DNA of 37,797 nt, taken from NCBI GenBank assembly GCA_017563185.1, contig JAFXIL010000173.1, positions 1 through 37,797 of the forward strand. The letters run 5' to 3'. The notes beneath the pieces are model-generated. The model was not told the DNA's origin. It was given only the letters and a program-made list of their open reading frames with translations, and searched no databases. The stretch is from Kiritimatiellia bacterium. Lineage in GTDB: Bacteria > Verrucomicrobiota > Kiritimatiellia > RFP12 > UBA1067. Positions 1 to 7,660 of this stretch are shown here, piece by piece. The stretch's first letter is position 1; each line of letters begins with the position of its first letter. The translations under genes were made by a program, and so were the position numbers.

Positions 1-124
1 ATTGTAGCAAATTCACCTGGGGAACGCCAGCGTGGAGCCGTCGGCGGGGGCCACGTGGAGCATGTCGGAGAACGCGCCGCCGTCGCCCATGAACGGACCT
101 GCGAGAAAGTATGCTGGCGTGCCG

Positions 125-1417
125 CTAGTCCTTGAGCGTGTCGCAGAAGTCCATCAGCCAAGTCCAGTCGTGCGCGGAGTATCCGTGGCCCTCGGTGCGC
201 CGCACAAAGGCGAGATCCTCGCCGATGCAGGCGGTGGAGTAGTCGGCCGGATACGGCACGTCGGGAAGGCCCTTCTTCCCCAGGAAGGTCCATGCGGGCG
301 ACGCGGCCCGGCACGCCAGGTACTCGCCCTCCGGGTCGAACCACTGAACGTCGAACCCCTGCACGAACAGCTTGCGCGGCGCGATCGAGGCAAGGAGAAG
401 ATGCTGGTCGAACGTGAGCAGCTTCGCGGGATCCTTCTCATACTTCTTGTACGCAGGGCAGTACCAGTGGCGGAAGCTGCGCATCTCGGTGGCAACGTTC
501 TCGCCCCAGTCGCGCTTGGCGAGCGGACACCCCCCGCCGCCCGTCTGGTTGGGCACGCACGCCGCGAAGCGCTCGTCGCGCGCGGCCGCGAGCAGGGCGG
601 TCTTTCCAAGGCGGGAATAGCCTGCCGCAATGGCCTTCTTCGCGTCGAGCTCCGGAATCTTGAGAGCGAGGTCGAGTCCGCGCGAGAGCGCCCACGCCCA
701 GGCGCCGATCGAAGTGGTGTTGTCGTCGCGCGCGGGGTCACGCTTAGGCCAGAGGTCGAAGACGCCCGACCAAGGGGAGGGATTTCCGCCAGGGTTCACG
801 TCGGGCGAGACCTGCGCGTAGCACGCCGTGACGAGCGCGTACCCGCGCGCAAGGATCATGTGCGCCGGAAACACGAACTCCACGCTGTTCATGTCCTCGT
901 ACCTTCCGCGCAGCTCCTCCACGCACTTGTGCGCGGGGCGCAGCGCAATCCACATGTCGGGCGTAACCACCTGCTTGTCGCGGATGAGCTCGTAGTTGCC
1001 GCCGTAGTTGAGGAAGATAATTGGCAGGGCCGGTTTCTTGGCCCAGCGCGGCAACAGCACCAGCCAGTCGATCGCAGGGCCGCTCTTGTCGGCCTTGAAC
1101 CACATGCGGTACTGGCGGCGTATTCCGAAGCCGGCGAGCGTAACGCCCTCCTCCACCTTCTCGATCACCACCGTCTCGGGGGCGGGAGGCTCCCGGCCGA
1201 ACATCTCCTTCGCGAAGATTCCGAGTATCTCGCGCCGCCTGCGCGCCCAGTCCGCAGGCGTTGCCACCTTCGTGCCGTCCACGAACGTGAGCGGATCCTC
1301 AAGCGTGTACGGCGCGATCTTCGACTTGTCGTAGTTCGGCTTCCAGTAGTCGGGACGCGCGGCCCAAACGCCGGCGGACGCAGCCGCGACTGCAAATGCA
1401 AAAGCAATCTTCTTCAT
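125..1417 (-). CDS. secreted CE15-type glucuronoyl esterase
   Basis: Predicted exported alpha/beta-hydrolase of carbohydrate esterase family 15. Known members cleave ester bonds between glucuronic acid of xylan and lignin alcohols. The ATG at 1417 is chosen because AAGGAG lies 7-8 bases upstream and the protein then starts with a clear signal peptide (residues 1-19, MKK...GVWA). The protein has 430 residues, normal for the family. The nucleophile elbow GYSRLGK has Ser268, followed by DERFA and a GGGG-x6-DWGENV block as in bacterial CE15. The likely catalytic His is His411 in EGHGYSAHDW near the C-terminus. The residue before the nucleophile is Tyr, where Cys or His is more usual. The gene follows the broken HAD gene by 28 bases and ends in TAG. 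Family assignment is fairly firm; the exact ester substrate is inference. Confidence 0.82.
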   Translation of the reverse strand: MKKIAFAFAVAAASAGVWAARPDYWKPNYDKSKIAPYTLEDPLTFVDGTKVATPADWARRRREILGIFAKEMFGREPPAPETVVIEKVEEGVTLAGFGIRRQYRMWFKADKSGPAIDWLVLLPRWAKKPALPIIFLNYGGNYELIRDKQVVTPDMWIALRPAHKCVEELRGRYEDMNSVEFVFPAHMILARGYALVTACYAQVSPDVNPGGNPSPWSGVFDLWPKRDPARDDNTTSIGAWAWALSRGLDLALKIPELDAKKAIAAGYSRLGKTALLAAARDERFAACVPNQTGGGGCPLAKRDWGENVATEMRSFRHWYCPAYKKYEKDPAKLLTFDQHLLLASIAPRKLFVQGFDVQWFDPEGEYLACRAASPAWTFLGKKGLPDVPYPADYSTACIGEDLAFVRRTEGHGYSAHDWTWLMDFCDTLKD

Positions 1418-1445
1418 CTTACAGCTCCTTCCATTTTTCATTCGT

Positions 1446-2327
1446 TCATTCGCCAACCACGACCGCCTGATCCACTCTTCTGAAGAGACCTTCGAAGCCC
1501 AGCTTCTCCTTGCCGCCGTTGATCATAAGGGCAAATCCCTTCGCGCCACCGGGCAGCGGCTGCGACACGATGTAGCGCAGAAACGCGCCGTCAGTCGAAT
1601 AGCTGTTGCCAAAGCCCGCCACGGCAACTCCGTTCGGACGCGAGAGCAGCAGCATGCGCACGTTCTCCACCTTTCCCTAGCCGTAGGGCACCGGATGGAC
1701 CACCTTCGTGGTCATCCTTCCGCCCTCCACCTCCACGCGTATCGCCCTCACGCGGCTCGGCGACACTCCCAGCGACTTCGCGGTCGACTTCACGTACACC
1801 TCCGGGCTCGCGCTCACCACGTAGTTCTCCACGCCCGCCTTTTCAAGCGCGCGCCAAATCGCCATCGACGACGCGAAGTACCACTTCCTGTACACGCTCT
1901 CCACCTTCGCCTCGCAGAAGCGCACAATTGCGCGCTCCTCAACGCCCTCGTACACCTGGGCGTTGTATGGCCAGGCGAGCCAGCGGCCGATCGCGTTCAT
2001 GCGCGGATAGTCCACGTCGCGGTACTGCAGCCAGCCCTTCTCGCCGGAATAAACCGGCGAGAGGCCGGCCTTGATCGTCTCCTCCATGAGGCCGGCGAAC
2101 TTCTGCCTGCCGTCCTCCTCAAGGCCCTCGGTGATGTCGCCCTTCAGGATCGTGCCGTCGAAGTCCCAGAACGCCATCGGCTTGGCATCGGGCTTCACGG
2201 CCTTGATCTTCGCCACGTTCGCGAGCACCTCAGCCACAACGCCGTCCACATGCGCCTCCGGCCCGGCCGCCGCGAACGCGGCAGCCGCAGCAATCCCCAT
2301 CATAAACAAAAATCCTATTCTTCCCAT
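1446..2327 (-). pseudogene. secreted HAD-family phosphatase, interrupted by an in-frame amber codon
   Basis: The ATG at 2327 has GGAGG six bases upstream and begins a signal peptide (MGRIGFLFMMG...AFA). The reading frame shows HAD motif I (FWDFDGTIL) and motif II (VVSAS), then meets TAG at 1677-1679 after HPVPYG. The same frame stays open from 1676 to a TGA at 1446-1448 and encodes GKVENVR, then AGFGNSYSTDGAFL, which is HAD motif IV with its metal-binding Asp. The two parts therefore form one 293-codon gene with a nonsense codon, explained by a single G-to-T change from GAG (Glu). A protein ending at the TAG lacks motif IV and should be inactive. A GTG at 1670 could start the distal piece, but that piece alone cannot be an enzyme. 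TAG is an ordinary stop elsewhere in the window, so recoding is unlikely. A sequencing error is possible. Confidence 0.8.
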
Positions 2328-2397
2328 GAACCGCCTCCGTTCTGATTGCCCAATGCCTGGCGCCTGCAAGGCGCGTCGCCGCTGCAGCGAGCGCTCG

Positions 2398-4119
2398 TCA
2401 GCAGCTGGCGAGCAGCTCGAGGATGGCGGCGGGGGCCTCTGCGGGAGGAACGATCTTCATCGCCTCCTTCGGGTCCTTGCGCGCCTTGATTTCCACGCCG
2501 CCCTTGGCGAGCCCCTTTGCGCCAACGACCACACGCACGGTGAAGCCGATGAGGTCTGCGTCCTTGAACTTCACGCCGGGACGCTCCTCGCGGTCGTCCA
2601 CGATCACGTCCACGCCCTTCTCCTCAAGCTGCGCCTCGAGTTCCGCGGCCACATTCGCGACGGACTCGTCCGCCGGGTCAAGAAGATCGATCACCACCTG
2701 GTACGGAGCGACTGCCGAAGGCCAGATGATGCCGTCCTTGTCGTGGCTCTGCTCGATGACGGCCTGCAAGGTGCGGCTTATGCCGATTCCGTAGCAGCCC
2801 ATCACCATCGTCTTCTCCTGGAGGTCGTCCGTCTTGAACACGGCGTTGAAGGCATCGGCGTACTTCGTACCGAGCTTGAACACGTGGCCCACCTCGATGC
2901 CGCGGCGGATGGCCATCGTCTTGCCGCAGTGAGGGCAGATGTCGCCAGTCTGCGCAACCACGAGGTCGGCGAAATCGGCATCGGCAAGACGCGTGTCGCG
3001 TGCGAGGTCGACGTTCTTGAGGTGGTAGTCGTCGCGGTTGGCGCCCGTGATGCAGCCACGCGCCCCTGCGAGGGACTGGTCGGCCACGATGCGCATCGCT
3101 GTGCATGCGGGCCTCACGGGGCCCACGCTGCCGGCGTTTGCGCCAGTGGCCTGGAGAACGGTCTCGTAGTCGGCGAGCTCGAGCTTCCTCACGCCTAGGA
3201 AGTGGCGCAGCTTCACGTCGTTCACGTCGCGGTCGCCCGGCACGCACACCATCACAGGCGTGCCGTCGGCCGAGTACACGAGCGACTTCACGAACGCGCT
3301 TCCCGGCACGCCCATGAACGCGGAGACCTGGTCGATCGTCTTGGCGCCAGGGGTGTGCACCTCCTCGAAGTCAGGGCATGGGGCGTCGTCGCGCTTGGAC
3401 ACGCTGCGCTCCGCCTTCTCGAGATTGGCCGCATAGCCGCAGCCGTCGCAGAACGCGATGCCGTCCTCGCCGGAGTCGGCGAGCACGTGGAACTCGTGGG
3501 AGAACTTGCCGCCGATGTCGCCTGTATCGGCCTCCACGGGGTATGCCTTGAGGCCGCAGCGCGCGAAGATGCGCTTGTAGGCGTTGAACATCGCCATATA
3601 GCTTGCGTCGGCCGCGTCGAGCGAGACGTCGAAGGAATACGCGTCCTTCATCAGGAACTCCTTCGAGCGCATGAGGCCGAAGCGCGGGCGTATCTCGTCG
3701 CGGAACTTCCACTGGATCTGGTAGAGAGTGGCGGGCAGCTGGCGGTAGGAGCTCACGATGTTCTTCGCGAGGTCGGTCACCACCTCCTCGGCCGTGGGGC
3801 TGAGGGCGTATTCGTGAGCGCCGCGGTCCTTGAGGTGGAAGAGCCCGGGGCCCATCGTCTCCCAGCGTCCGCTCGTCTTCCAGAGCTCGGCGGGCTGCAG
3901 GATCGGCATCACGATCTCCTGCGCGCCGGCGCGGTCCATCTCCTCGCGCACGATTGCCGCTACCTTGTTGAGGGTACGCATGCCGAGAGGCAGGTAGGTG
4001 TAGAGCCCGCCGGAAATCTTCTTCACGAGCGAGGCGCGCACAAGAAGCTTGTGCGAGTCGATCTCCGCGTCGCCAGGATCCTCGCGGAGAGTCTGTATCA
4101 TCAGCTTAGTCCACTTCAT
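2398..4119 (-). CDS. proS: prolyl-tRNA synthetase
   Basis: Class II aminoacyl-tRNA synthetase that charges tRNA-Pro in the cytoplasm. The 573-residue length fits the bacterial form with an editing insertion. Motif 2 is visible as FRDEIRPRFGLMRSKEF (about residues 139-155) and motif 3 as GCYGIGISRTL (441-451). The YbaK-like editing insertion lies between roughly residues 224 and 407, followed by the C-terminal anticodon-binding domain. The insertion is bounded by two CxxC pairs (FCDGCGY at about 223-229 and CPHCG at 395-399), which suggests a metal site. The ATG at 4119 has GGAG eight bases upstream. The gene starts 14 bases after the mazG stop and is probably co-transcribed with it. No defects seen. 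Confidence 0.97.
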   Translation of the reverse strand: MKWTKLMIQTLREDPGDAEIDSHKLLVRASLVKKISGGLYTYLPLGMRTLNKVAAIVREEMDRAGAQEIVMPILQPAELWKTSGRWETMGPGLFHLKDRGAHEYALSPTAEEVVTDLAKNIVSSYRQLPATLYQIQWKFRDEIRPRFGLMRSKEFLMKDAYSFDVSLDAADASYMAMFNAYKRIFARCGLKAYPVEADTGDIGGKFSHEFHVLADSGEDGIAFCDGCGYAANLEKAERSVSKRDDAPCPDFEEVHTPGAKTIDQVSAFMGVPGSAFVKSLVYSADGTPVMVCVPGDRDVNDVKLRHFLGVRKLELADYETVLQATGANAGSVGPVRPACTAMRIVADQSLAGARGCITGANRDDYHLKNVDLARDTRLADADFADLVVAQTGDICPHCGKTMAIRRGIEVGHVFKLGTKYADAFNAVFKTDDLQEKTMVMGCYGIGISRTLQAVIEQSHDKDGIIWPSAVAPYQVVIDLLDPADESVANVAAELEAQLEEKGVDVIVDDREERPGVKFKDADLIGFTVRVVVGAKGLAKGGVEIKARKDPKEAMKIVPPAEAPAAILELLASC

Positions 4120-4133
4120 CGTAATTGCTCCAT

Positions 4134-4943
4134 TTAATTTTCTGCTGCGCCGCCTTCTGCGGCCTTTGCGGCGTCCCAGAGGGCGTCCATCTCGGCGAGT
4201 GTCATCGCCTTGAGGTCGCGTCCCTCGGCCTTTGCTGCCGCCTCAACTGCGCGGAAGCGGCGCGCGAACTTTGCGGTGGTGCCTTCGAGGGCGCTCTCGG
4301 CGTCCACCTTCAGGTGGCGGGCGAGGTTTGCGACTGCGAAGAGCAGGTCGCCCAGCTCCTCCTTCACGTGCGGGTCGAGGGAGGTGTCGGCGCTCGCGGC
4401 CACGGCCTCGTCGAGCTCGGCGGCCTCCTCGCGGATCTTCTCGCGCGGGCCGTCGGCGTCCTTCCAGTCGAAGCCCACGCGTGCGGCCTTCTCCTGCGTG
4501 CGCTGGGCCTTGAGGAGGCCGGGCAGCACGGGCGGCACGCCGTCGAGGGCGCTGTGGCGGCTCTCCTTGCGGTGCTCCTGCTGCTTGATCTGCTCCCAGT
4601 TCTTCAGCACGGTCGCAGGGTCGCGCGCCACCACGTCGCCGAAGACGTGCGGGTGGCGGCGAACGAGCTTGTCGGAGATGGCGTTCGCCACGTCGTCGAA
4701 CGTGAAGCGCCCCTCCTGCTCGGCCATCACGCACTGGAACATCACCTGGAGGAGCACGTCGCCGAGCTCCTCCACGTGATTGGCCTTGTCCTCGGGACGG
4801 TCCATCGCGGCGAGTAGCTCGTACGTCTCCTCGAGAACGCAGGGCTTGAGCGTCTCAAGCGTCTGGACCTTGTCCCATGGACAGCCCGTCTCCGGATCGC
4901 GGAGACGGGTCATTATGGCATGCAGTCTCTCGATGCCCGTCAT
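4134..4943 (-). CDS. mazG: nucleoside triphosphate pyrophosphohydrolase MazG
   Basis: All-alpha NTP pyrophosphohydrolase that converts NTPs or dNTPs to monophosphates and PPi; a housecleaning enzyme of the cytoplasm. The signature LRDPETGCPWDKVQT is near the N-terminus, followed by the metal-binding acidic pairs VLEETYELL and EELGDVLLQV. A second, weaker MazG repeat carries EEAAELDEA and KEELGDLLFAV, so both tandem domains are present. Start at 4943 (MTGIERLHAI) gives 269 residues, matching the family; a longer upstream frame has no homologous sequence. The start is 14 bases beyond the stop of the upstream HAD-like gene, with only a weak GGCGGG as ribosome site, so translational coupling is likely. 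Confidence 0.93.
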   Translation of the reverse strand: MTGIERLHAIMTRLRDPETGCPWDKVQTLETLKPCVLEETYELLAAMDRPEDKANHVEELGDVLLQVMFQCVMAEQEGRFTFDDVANAISDKLVRRHPHVFGDVVARDPATVLKNWEQIKQQEHRKESRHSALDGVPPVLPGLLKAQRTQEKAARVGFDWKDADGPREKIREEAAELDEAVAASADTSLDPHVKEELGDLLFAVANLARHLKVDAESALEGTTAKFARRFRAVEAAAKAEGRDLKAMTLAEMDALWDAAKAAEGGAAEN

Positions 4944-4956
4944 TTCGCGCGCCCGC

Positions 4957-5643
4957 CTACTCCATGTGCAGCATGCGGAACACAATGGCGGCAAGCGAAG
5001 CGTCGAACTGCTCCGCCACCGCGTCCGCGCCGCCGAAGTCCTGATAAGCCACGTGGTCATGCACGATCGCGAGCGCGCTCATGCCTGCCACAAGAGCGCT
5101 CTTCACGCCCTTGCCGGAGCCCGTTACGGCCGCCGAGAGCTTCTCGATGAGGCCGTTCTGGCTGCACGCGCGGCGCCAGGCGTCCCACTTGCAGTTGCCA
5201 TACGTGTTGGACGGTTCGGCGTATGTGACCACGAGCGCGGGGTCGAACTCGGCGAGCGCGGCCTTGAGCGGCTCGACGTCCGAACGCGTGGACACAACCA
5301 CCTTCACGCCCTTGTCGACGAGCGCCTTAACGAACGCCTTGAATCCGGGCGTGACGGCCTGCACCGCCTGCGTGCCGAGAGCCGCGCGGAACGCTTCCGC
5401 GAGCTCCTGGGCCACCTTCGCCGCGTCGGCCTTCGACCCGAGGAACTCGAAGAGCTCGCTGAGACCGCCCTGGTAGTTGCCGCCCACAAGGCGCATCGCC
5501 TCAAGCTTGACCGTGAGGTCGATGCCGTGCCCATTGAGCACCTTCTTGGCCGTCTCGAACAGCAGCTGGGATCCGTCTATCGCCGTGAAGTCGAACTCCA
5601 CCACAACTCCGCGCTGCAGCGCATTCTTGTTTTCTTCTGCCAT
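4957..5643 (-). CDS. HAD-fold protein with degenerate catalytic motifs
   Basis: This 228-residue protein has the layout of a beta-phosphoglucomutase-type HAD hydrolase: an N-terminal acidic strand, a helical cap and a core. The expected DxDGT motif reads EFDFTAIDG near residues 16-24. The first Asp is kept, but the second catalytic Asp is Thr. Motif II (VVVSTRSD) is recognisable. The region expected to hold motif IV reads VAGMSALAIVHDHVAYQ, without the usual GDS-x3-D acids. It may thus be a non-catalytic or repurposed HAD protein; a new substrate class cannot be excluded. The ATG at 5643 has AAGGAA nine bases upstream. The gene lies between the phosphofructokinase and mazG genes, probably in one transcript. 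Confidence 0.62.
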   Translation of the reverse strand: MAEENKNALQRGVVVEFDFTAIDGSQLLFETAKKVLNGHGIDLTVKLEAMRLVGGNYQGGLSELFEFLGSKADAAKVAQELAEAFRAALGTQAVQAVTPGFKAFVKALVDKGVKVVVSTRSDVEPLKAALAEFDPALVVTYAEPSNTYGNCKWDAWRRACSQNGLIEKLSAAVTGSGKGVKSALVAGMSALAIVHDHVAYQDFGGADAVAEQFDASLAAIVFRMLHME

Positions 5644-5678
5644 TTCAACTATTCCTTAAAACTTTATCCCCTGTCTGC

Positions 5679-6911
5679 TCACTTCTTCACGACGCGCGTC
5701 GTGCGTGGACGCGGCTGGCCGATTTCCTTGAGCATCTTGCGGAAGCGGCTGTTGCGCACATTGAAGGGCTTGCCGCCCTTGATGCGATCGAACTCGCACG
5801 CGCGCAGCTCGTTGCGCTGCTCTTCGTCCTTGCCCACCACGCCGCCGATTCCGGCGAGCGCGCACTCGACCGCCTTGACCGCGCAGTCGTGGATGAGGCG
5901 GAGGTCCTTCTTGTTCGGCGCAGCCGCGCGGGCGAAGTAGCCGCTCTTGAACACCTGCGTCTTCTCGGCGCCGATCTTGGCCGCGAACTGCTTGGCGAAG
6001 TACTGGCCCACGTTCACCTTGTCGAGACGGGGGTGGCCGAACGCGTCGAGCGGAATCTCCTCGCCCTGCTTCTTGAGCTCGGCGATGATCTGCTTAACGC
6101 AGGCGCCCTCGCTCACGAAGATGTTCACGCAGTCGTACTTGTCCATGACCTTGCGCAGACGCTCGGCCTCCTTGTTGATGTCGATCTTCGCCTCGGGCAC
6201 ATAGACTGCATGCACGTCCTGCCGCTCGCGCGTGAGGCCGAACTCGGGCAGGAACTTGACGCGGCGGGCGATCATCTTGTGGTATGTGATCGCCGTGAAA
6301 GCGGTGAGCCATCCGCAGTTGCGGCCCATCACCTCGTGGATGATGAGAGCGCGCGGGTTGGCGCTGTTCTCCTTCACCACGTTCGCGAAGAACCTGGCGC
6401 CCTCCTCGGCCGCCGTGTACGCGCCGAGCGACTGCTTGATGGGATACACGTCGTTGTCGATCGTCTTCGGAAGGCCCACCACCGTGAGCTTGTACTTGTT
6501 GTCGGCAAGGTACTTCGCGAGGTCGGCCGCGGTGGTGTTGGTGTCGTCGCCGCCGATCGTGTGGAGCACGTCCACGCCGTCCTTCACCAGCTGGTCCGCC
6601 GCCACCTTGAGGGGGTCTTCGCCATCCTTAACGAGGCCGCGCTTCACGCAGTCGGCCACGTTTGTGAGCTTGACGCGGCTGTTGCCGATGGGGCTGCCGC
6701 CGTGCTTCGTCAGCACGAGCGCATTCTTGCGAACAGCGTCGGTCACCTTGATGGACTCTCCCTTCAGGAGGCCCATGTAACCATTCACGTAGCCTATCAT
6801 TTCCACTTCCGGCGCCTTCTTCGTGTACTCGTCGATCAGGAACCCGATCGCCGAACTGAGGCAGGGCGCAAGCCCTCCCGCAGTTAGAAACGCCACCTTC
6901 TTGACTGCCAT
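5679..6911 (-). CDS. pfp: pyrophosphate-dependent 6-phosphofructokinase
   Basis: Phosphorylates fructose 6-phosphate in glycolysis and, when PPi is the donor, runs reversibly. The 410-residue protein carries GGDDTNTTAADL (from residue 120). Asp rather than Gly after GGD is the residue known to favour PPi over ATP. PKTIDND (148-154) holds the catalytic base and MGR (195-197) binds the sugar phosphate. The ATG at 6911 has AAAGGA seven bases upstream. It is the first gene of the block that ends with the CE15 esterase. The 141 bases upstream hold an unusual octanucleotide tandem repeat and no promoter I could identify with confidence. PPi specificity is inferred from motif knowledge. Confidence 0.9.
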   Translation of the reverse strand: MAVKKVAFLTAGGLAPCLSSAIGFLIDEYTKKAPEVEMIGYVNGYMGLLKGESIKVTDAVRKNALVLTKHGGSPIGNSRVKLTNVADCVKRGLVKDGEDPLKVAADQLVKDGVDVLHTIGGDDTNTTAADLAKYLADNKYKLTVVGLPKTIDNDVYPIKQSLGAYTAAEEGARFFANVVKENSANPRALIIHEVMGRNCGWLTAFTAITYHKMIARRVKFLPEFGLTRERQDVHAVYVPEAKIDINKEAERLRKVMDKYDCVNIFVSEGACVKQIIAELKKQGEEIPLDAFGHPRLDKVNVGQYFAKQFAAKIGAEKTQVFKSGYFARAAAPNKKDLRLIHDCAVKAVECALAGIGGVVGKDEEQRNELRACEFDRIKGGKPFNVRNSRFRKMLKEIGQPRPRTTRVVKK

Positions 6912-6978
6912 TTTGTTTTCCTTTCGGTTGTTTGAACTTGATTGTTGTTGAAAATTCTCTTTCGCCTCACTTGTAGAG

Positions 6979-7042
6979 GTTTGAAAGTTTGAAAGTTTGA
7001 AAGTTTGAAAGTTTGAAAGTTTGAAGGTTTGAGGGTTTGAAG
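6979..7042. repeat. octanucleotide tandem repeat, 8 units
   Basis: Eight head-to-tail copies of GTTTGAAA fill 64 bases. Units 1-5 are identical; units 6-8 read GTTTGAAG, GTTTGAGG and GTTTGAAG. The array sits between the end of ribH (7053) and the start of the phosphofructokinase gene (6911), so it is in the latter's upstream region or 5' leader. It is much more AT-rich than the flanking genes. The pattern of identical inner units and diverged units at one end is typical of slippage-generated arrays. Confidence 0.95.
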
Positions 7043-7052
7043 AAACTAGGCG

Positions 7053-7514
7053 CTAGATCTGCCGAAGCACGTTGGCAAGCTCGATCGCCGCCTGCATGGC
7101 GGAGAATCCCTTGTTGCCCTGTTTCGTACCACAACGCTCGACGGCCTGCTCCAGGTTCTCCGCGCTCACCACCCCGTCCGCCACGGGCACGCCCGTCTCG
7201 AGCGCGATCTCGCTGAACGCGCGCGCGGTCGTCTCGCAGATTAGCCCCGCGTGCGCCGTGGCGCCCTGCACCACAGCTCCAAGGCCCACAATGGCATTGT
7301 ACGCGCCGCTCGCGGCGAGCTTCTTCGCCACTACGGGTATCTCGTACGCACCAGGAACGCGTACCAGCACAAGGTCGCCATCTGCGCCGCCCATACGGGC
7401 AAACGCGTCAGCAGCGCCCTTCACCAGCTGCTCCACAAGGAACGAGTTGAAGCGGCTCGCCACAAGCGCGATCCGCAGCCCCGCCGCAGTAAGATTTCCT
7501 TCGATCGTCTTCAT
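7053..7514 (-). CDS. ribH: 6,7-dimethyl-8-ribityllumazine synthase
   Basis: Penultimate enzyme of riboflavin synthesis; condenses the ribityl-aminouracil intermediate with dihydroxybutanone phosphate. Normally a 60-mer or pentamer in the cytoplasm. The 153-residue length is standard. Seen motifs: RFN (21-23), VPGAYEIP (53-60), GAVVQGATAH with the catalytic His88, and ERCGTKQGNKG with Arg127 for phosphate binding. The position after the catalytic His is Ala, where Phe is common, a mild deviation. The ATG at 7514 has AAAGGAG six to seven bases upstream, and a good promoter lies at 7544-7572. No other rib gene is in the window, so it appears to be a single-gene unit. Confidence 0.95.
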   Translation of the reverse strand: MKTIEGNLTAAGLRIALVASRFNSFLVEQLVKGAADAFARMGGADGDLVLVRVPGAYEIPVVAKKLAASGAYNAIVGLGAVVQGATAHAGLICETTARAFSEIALETGVPVADGVVSAENLEQAVERCGTKQGNKGFSAMQAAIELANVLRQI

Positions 7515-7543
7515 GCACTTCTCCTTTCGGTCGTGTGGCTTAG

Positions 7544-7572
7544 ATTATCCCACAAACCGCCGGAAAAAACAA
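7544..7572 (-). promoter_or_regulatory. promoter of ribH
   Basis: Read on the minus strand: TTGTTT (-35) at 7572-7567, a 17-base spacer ending in TGG, and GATAAT (-10) at 7549-7544. The TG one base before the -10 makes it an extended -10 promoter. Predicted start of transcription is near 7537, giving a leader of about 23 bases with the ribosome-binding site. Confidence 0.65.
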
Positions 7573-7595
7573 GAGTCGCAGGCGGGCCGTGCGAC
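7564..7595 (-). terminator. probable intrinsic terminator after the ABC/secreted-protein operon
   Basis: On the minus strand, GTCGCA (7595-7590) pairs with TGCGAC (7580-7575) around a nine-base GC-rich loop, followed by a T-rich tail TCTTGTTTTTT. It lies 66 bases past the stop of the gene ending at 7661. Its tail overlaps the -35 box of the ribH promoter, a compact end-to-start arrangement. Confidence 0.5.
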
Positions 7596-7660
7596 AAAAA
7601 TGTCGGTTCGGCTTCTGGCCTGCGCCGTTTTTGGTCCGCACGGATTCTGCCGCGTCGCCG

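Noticed and set aside
13-124. Short minus-strand frame (from PAYFLAGPFMGDGGAF to a TGA at 13-15) after the CE15 gene
   Set aside because: Its composition looks coding, but there is no start with a ribosome site (only an ATG at 90) and it is too short to tie to a family. It may be a remnant; the first 124 bases hold nothing firmer.
32-1483. Plus-strand frame of 483 codons opposite the CE15 esterase
   Set aside because: Antisense shadow of a well-supported gene; composition is Arg/His/Val-rich and no domain is visible.
1446-1670. Independent 74-codon gene with a GTG start after the amber codon
   Set aside because: It is the in-frame continuation of the HAD phosphatase and holds that enzyme's motif IV, so it is part of the interrupted gene.
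1677-1679. Amber recoding (pyrrolysine or another added amino acid)
   Set aside because: Many genes in the window end in TAG as the true stop, and no pyl genes or suppressor tRNA are seen here.
6979-7042. CRISPR array
   Set aside because: The units are eight bases and directly adjacent, without spacers; it is a simple tandem repeat.
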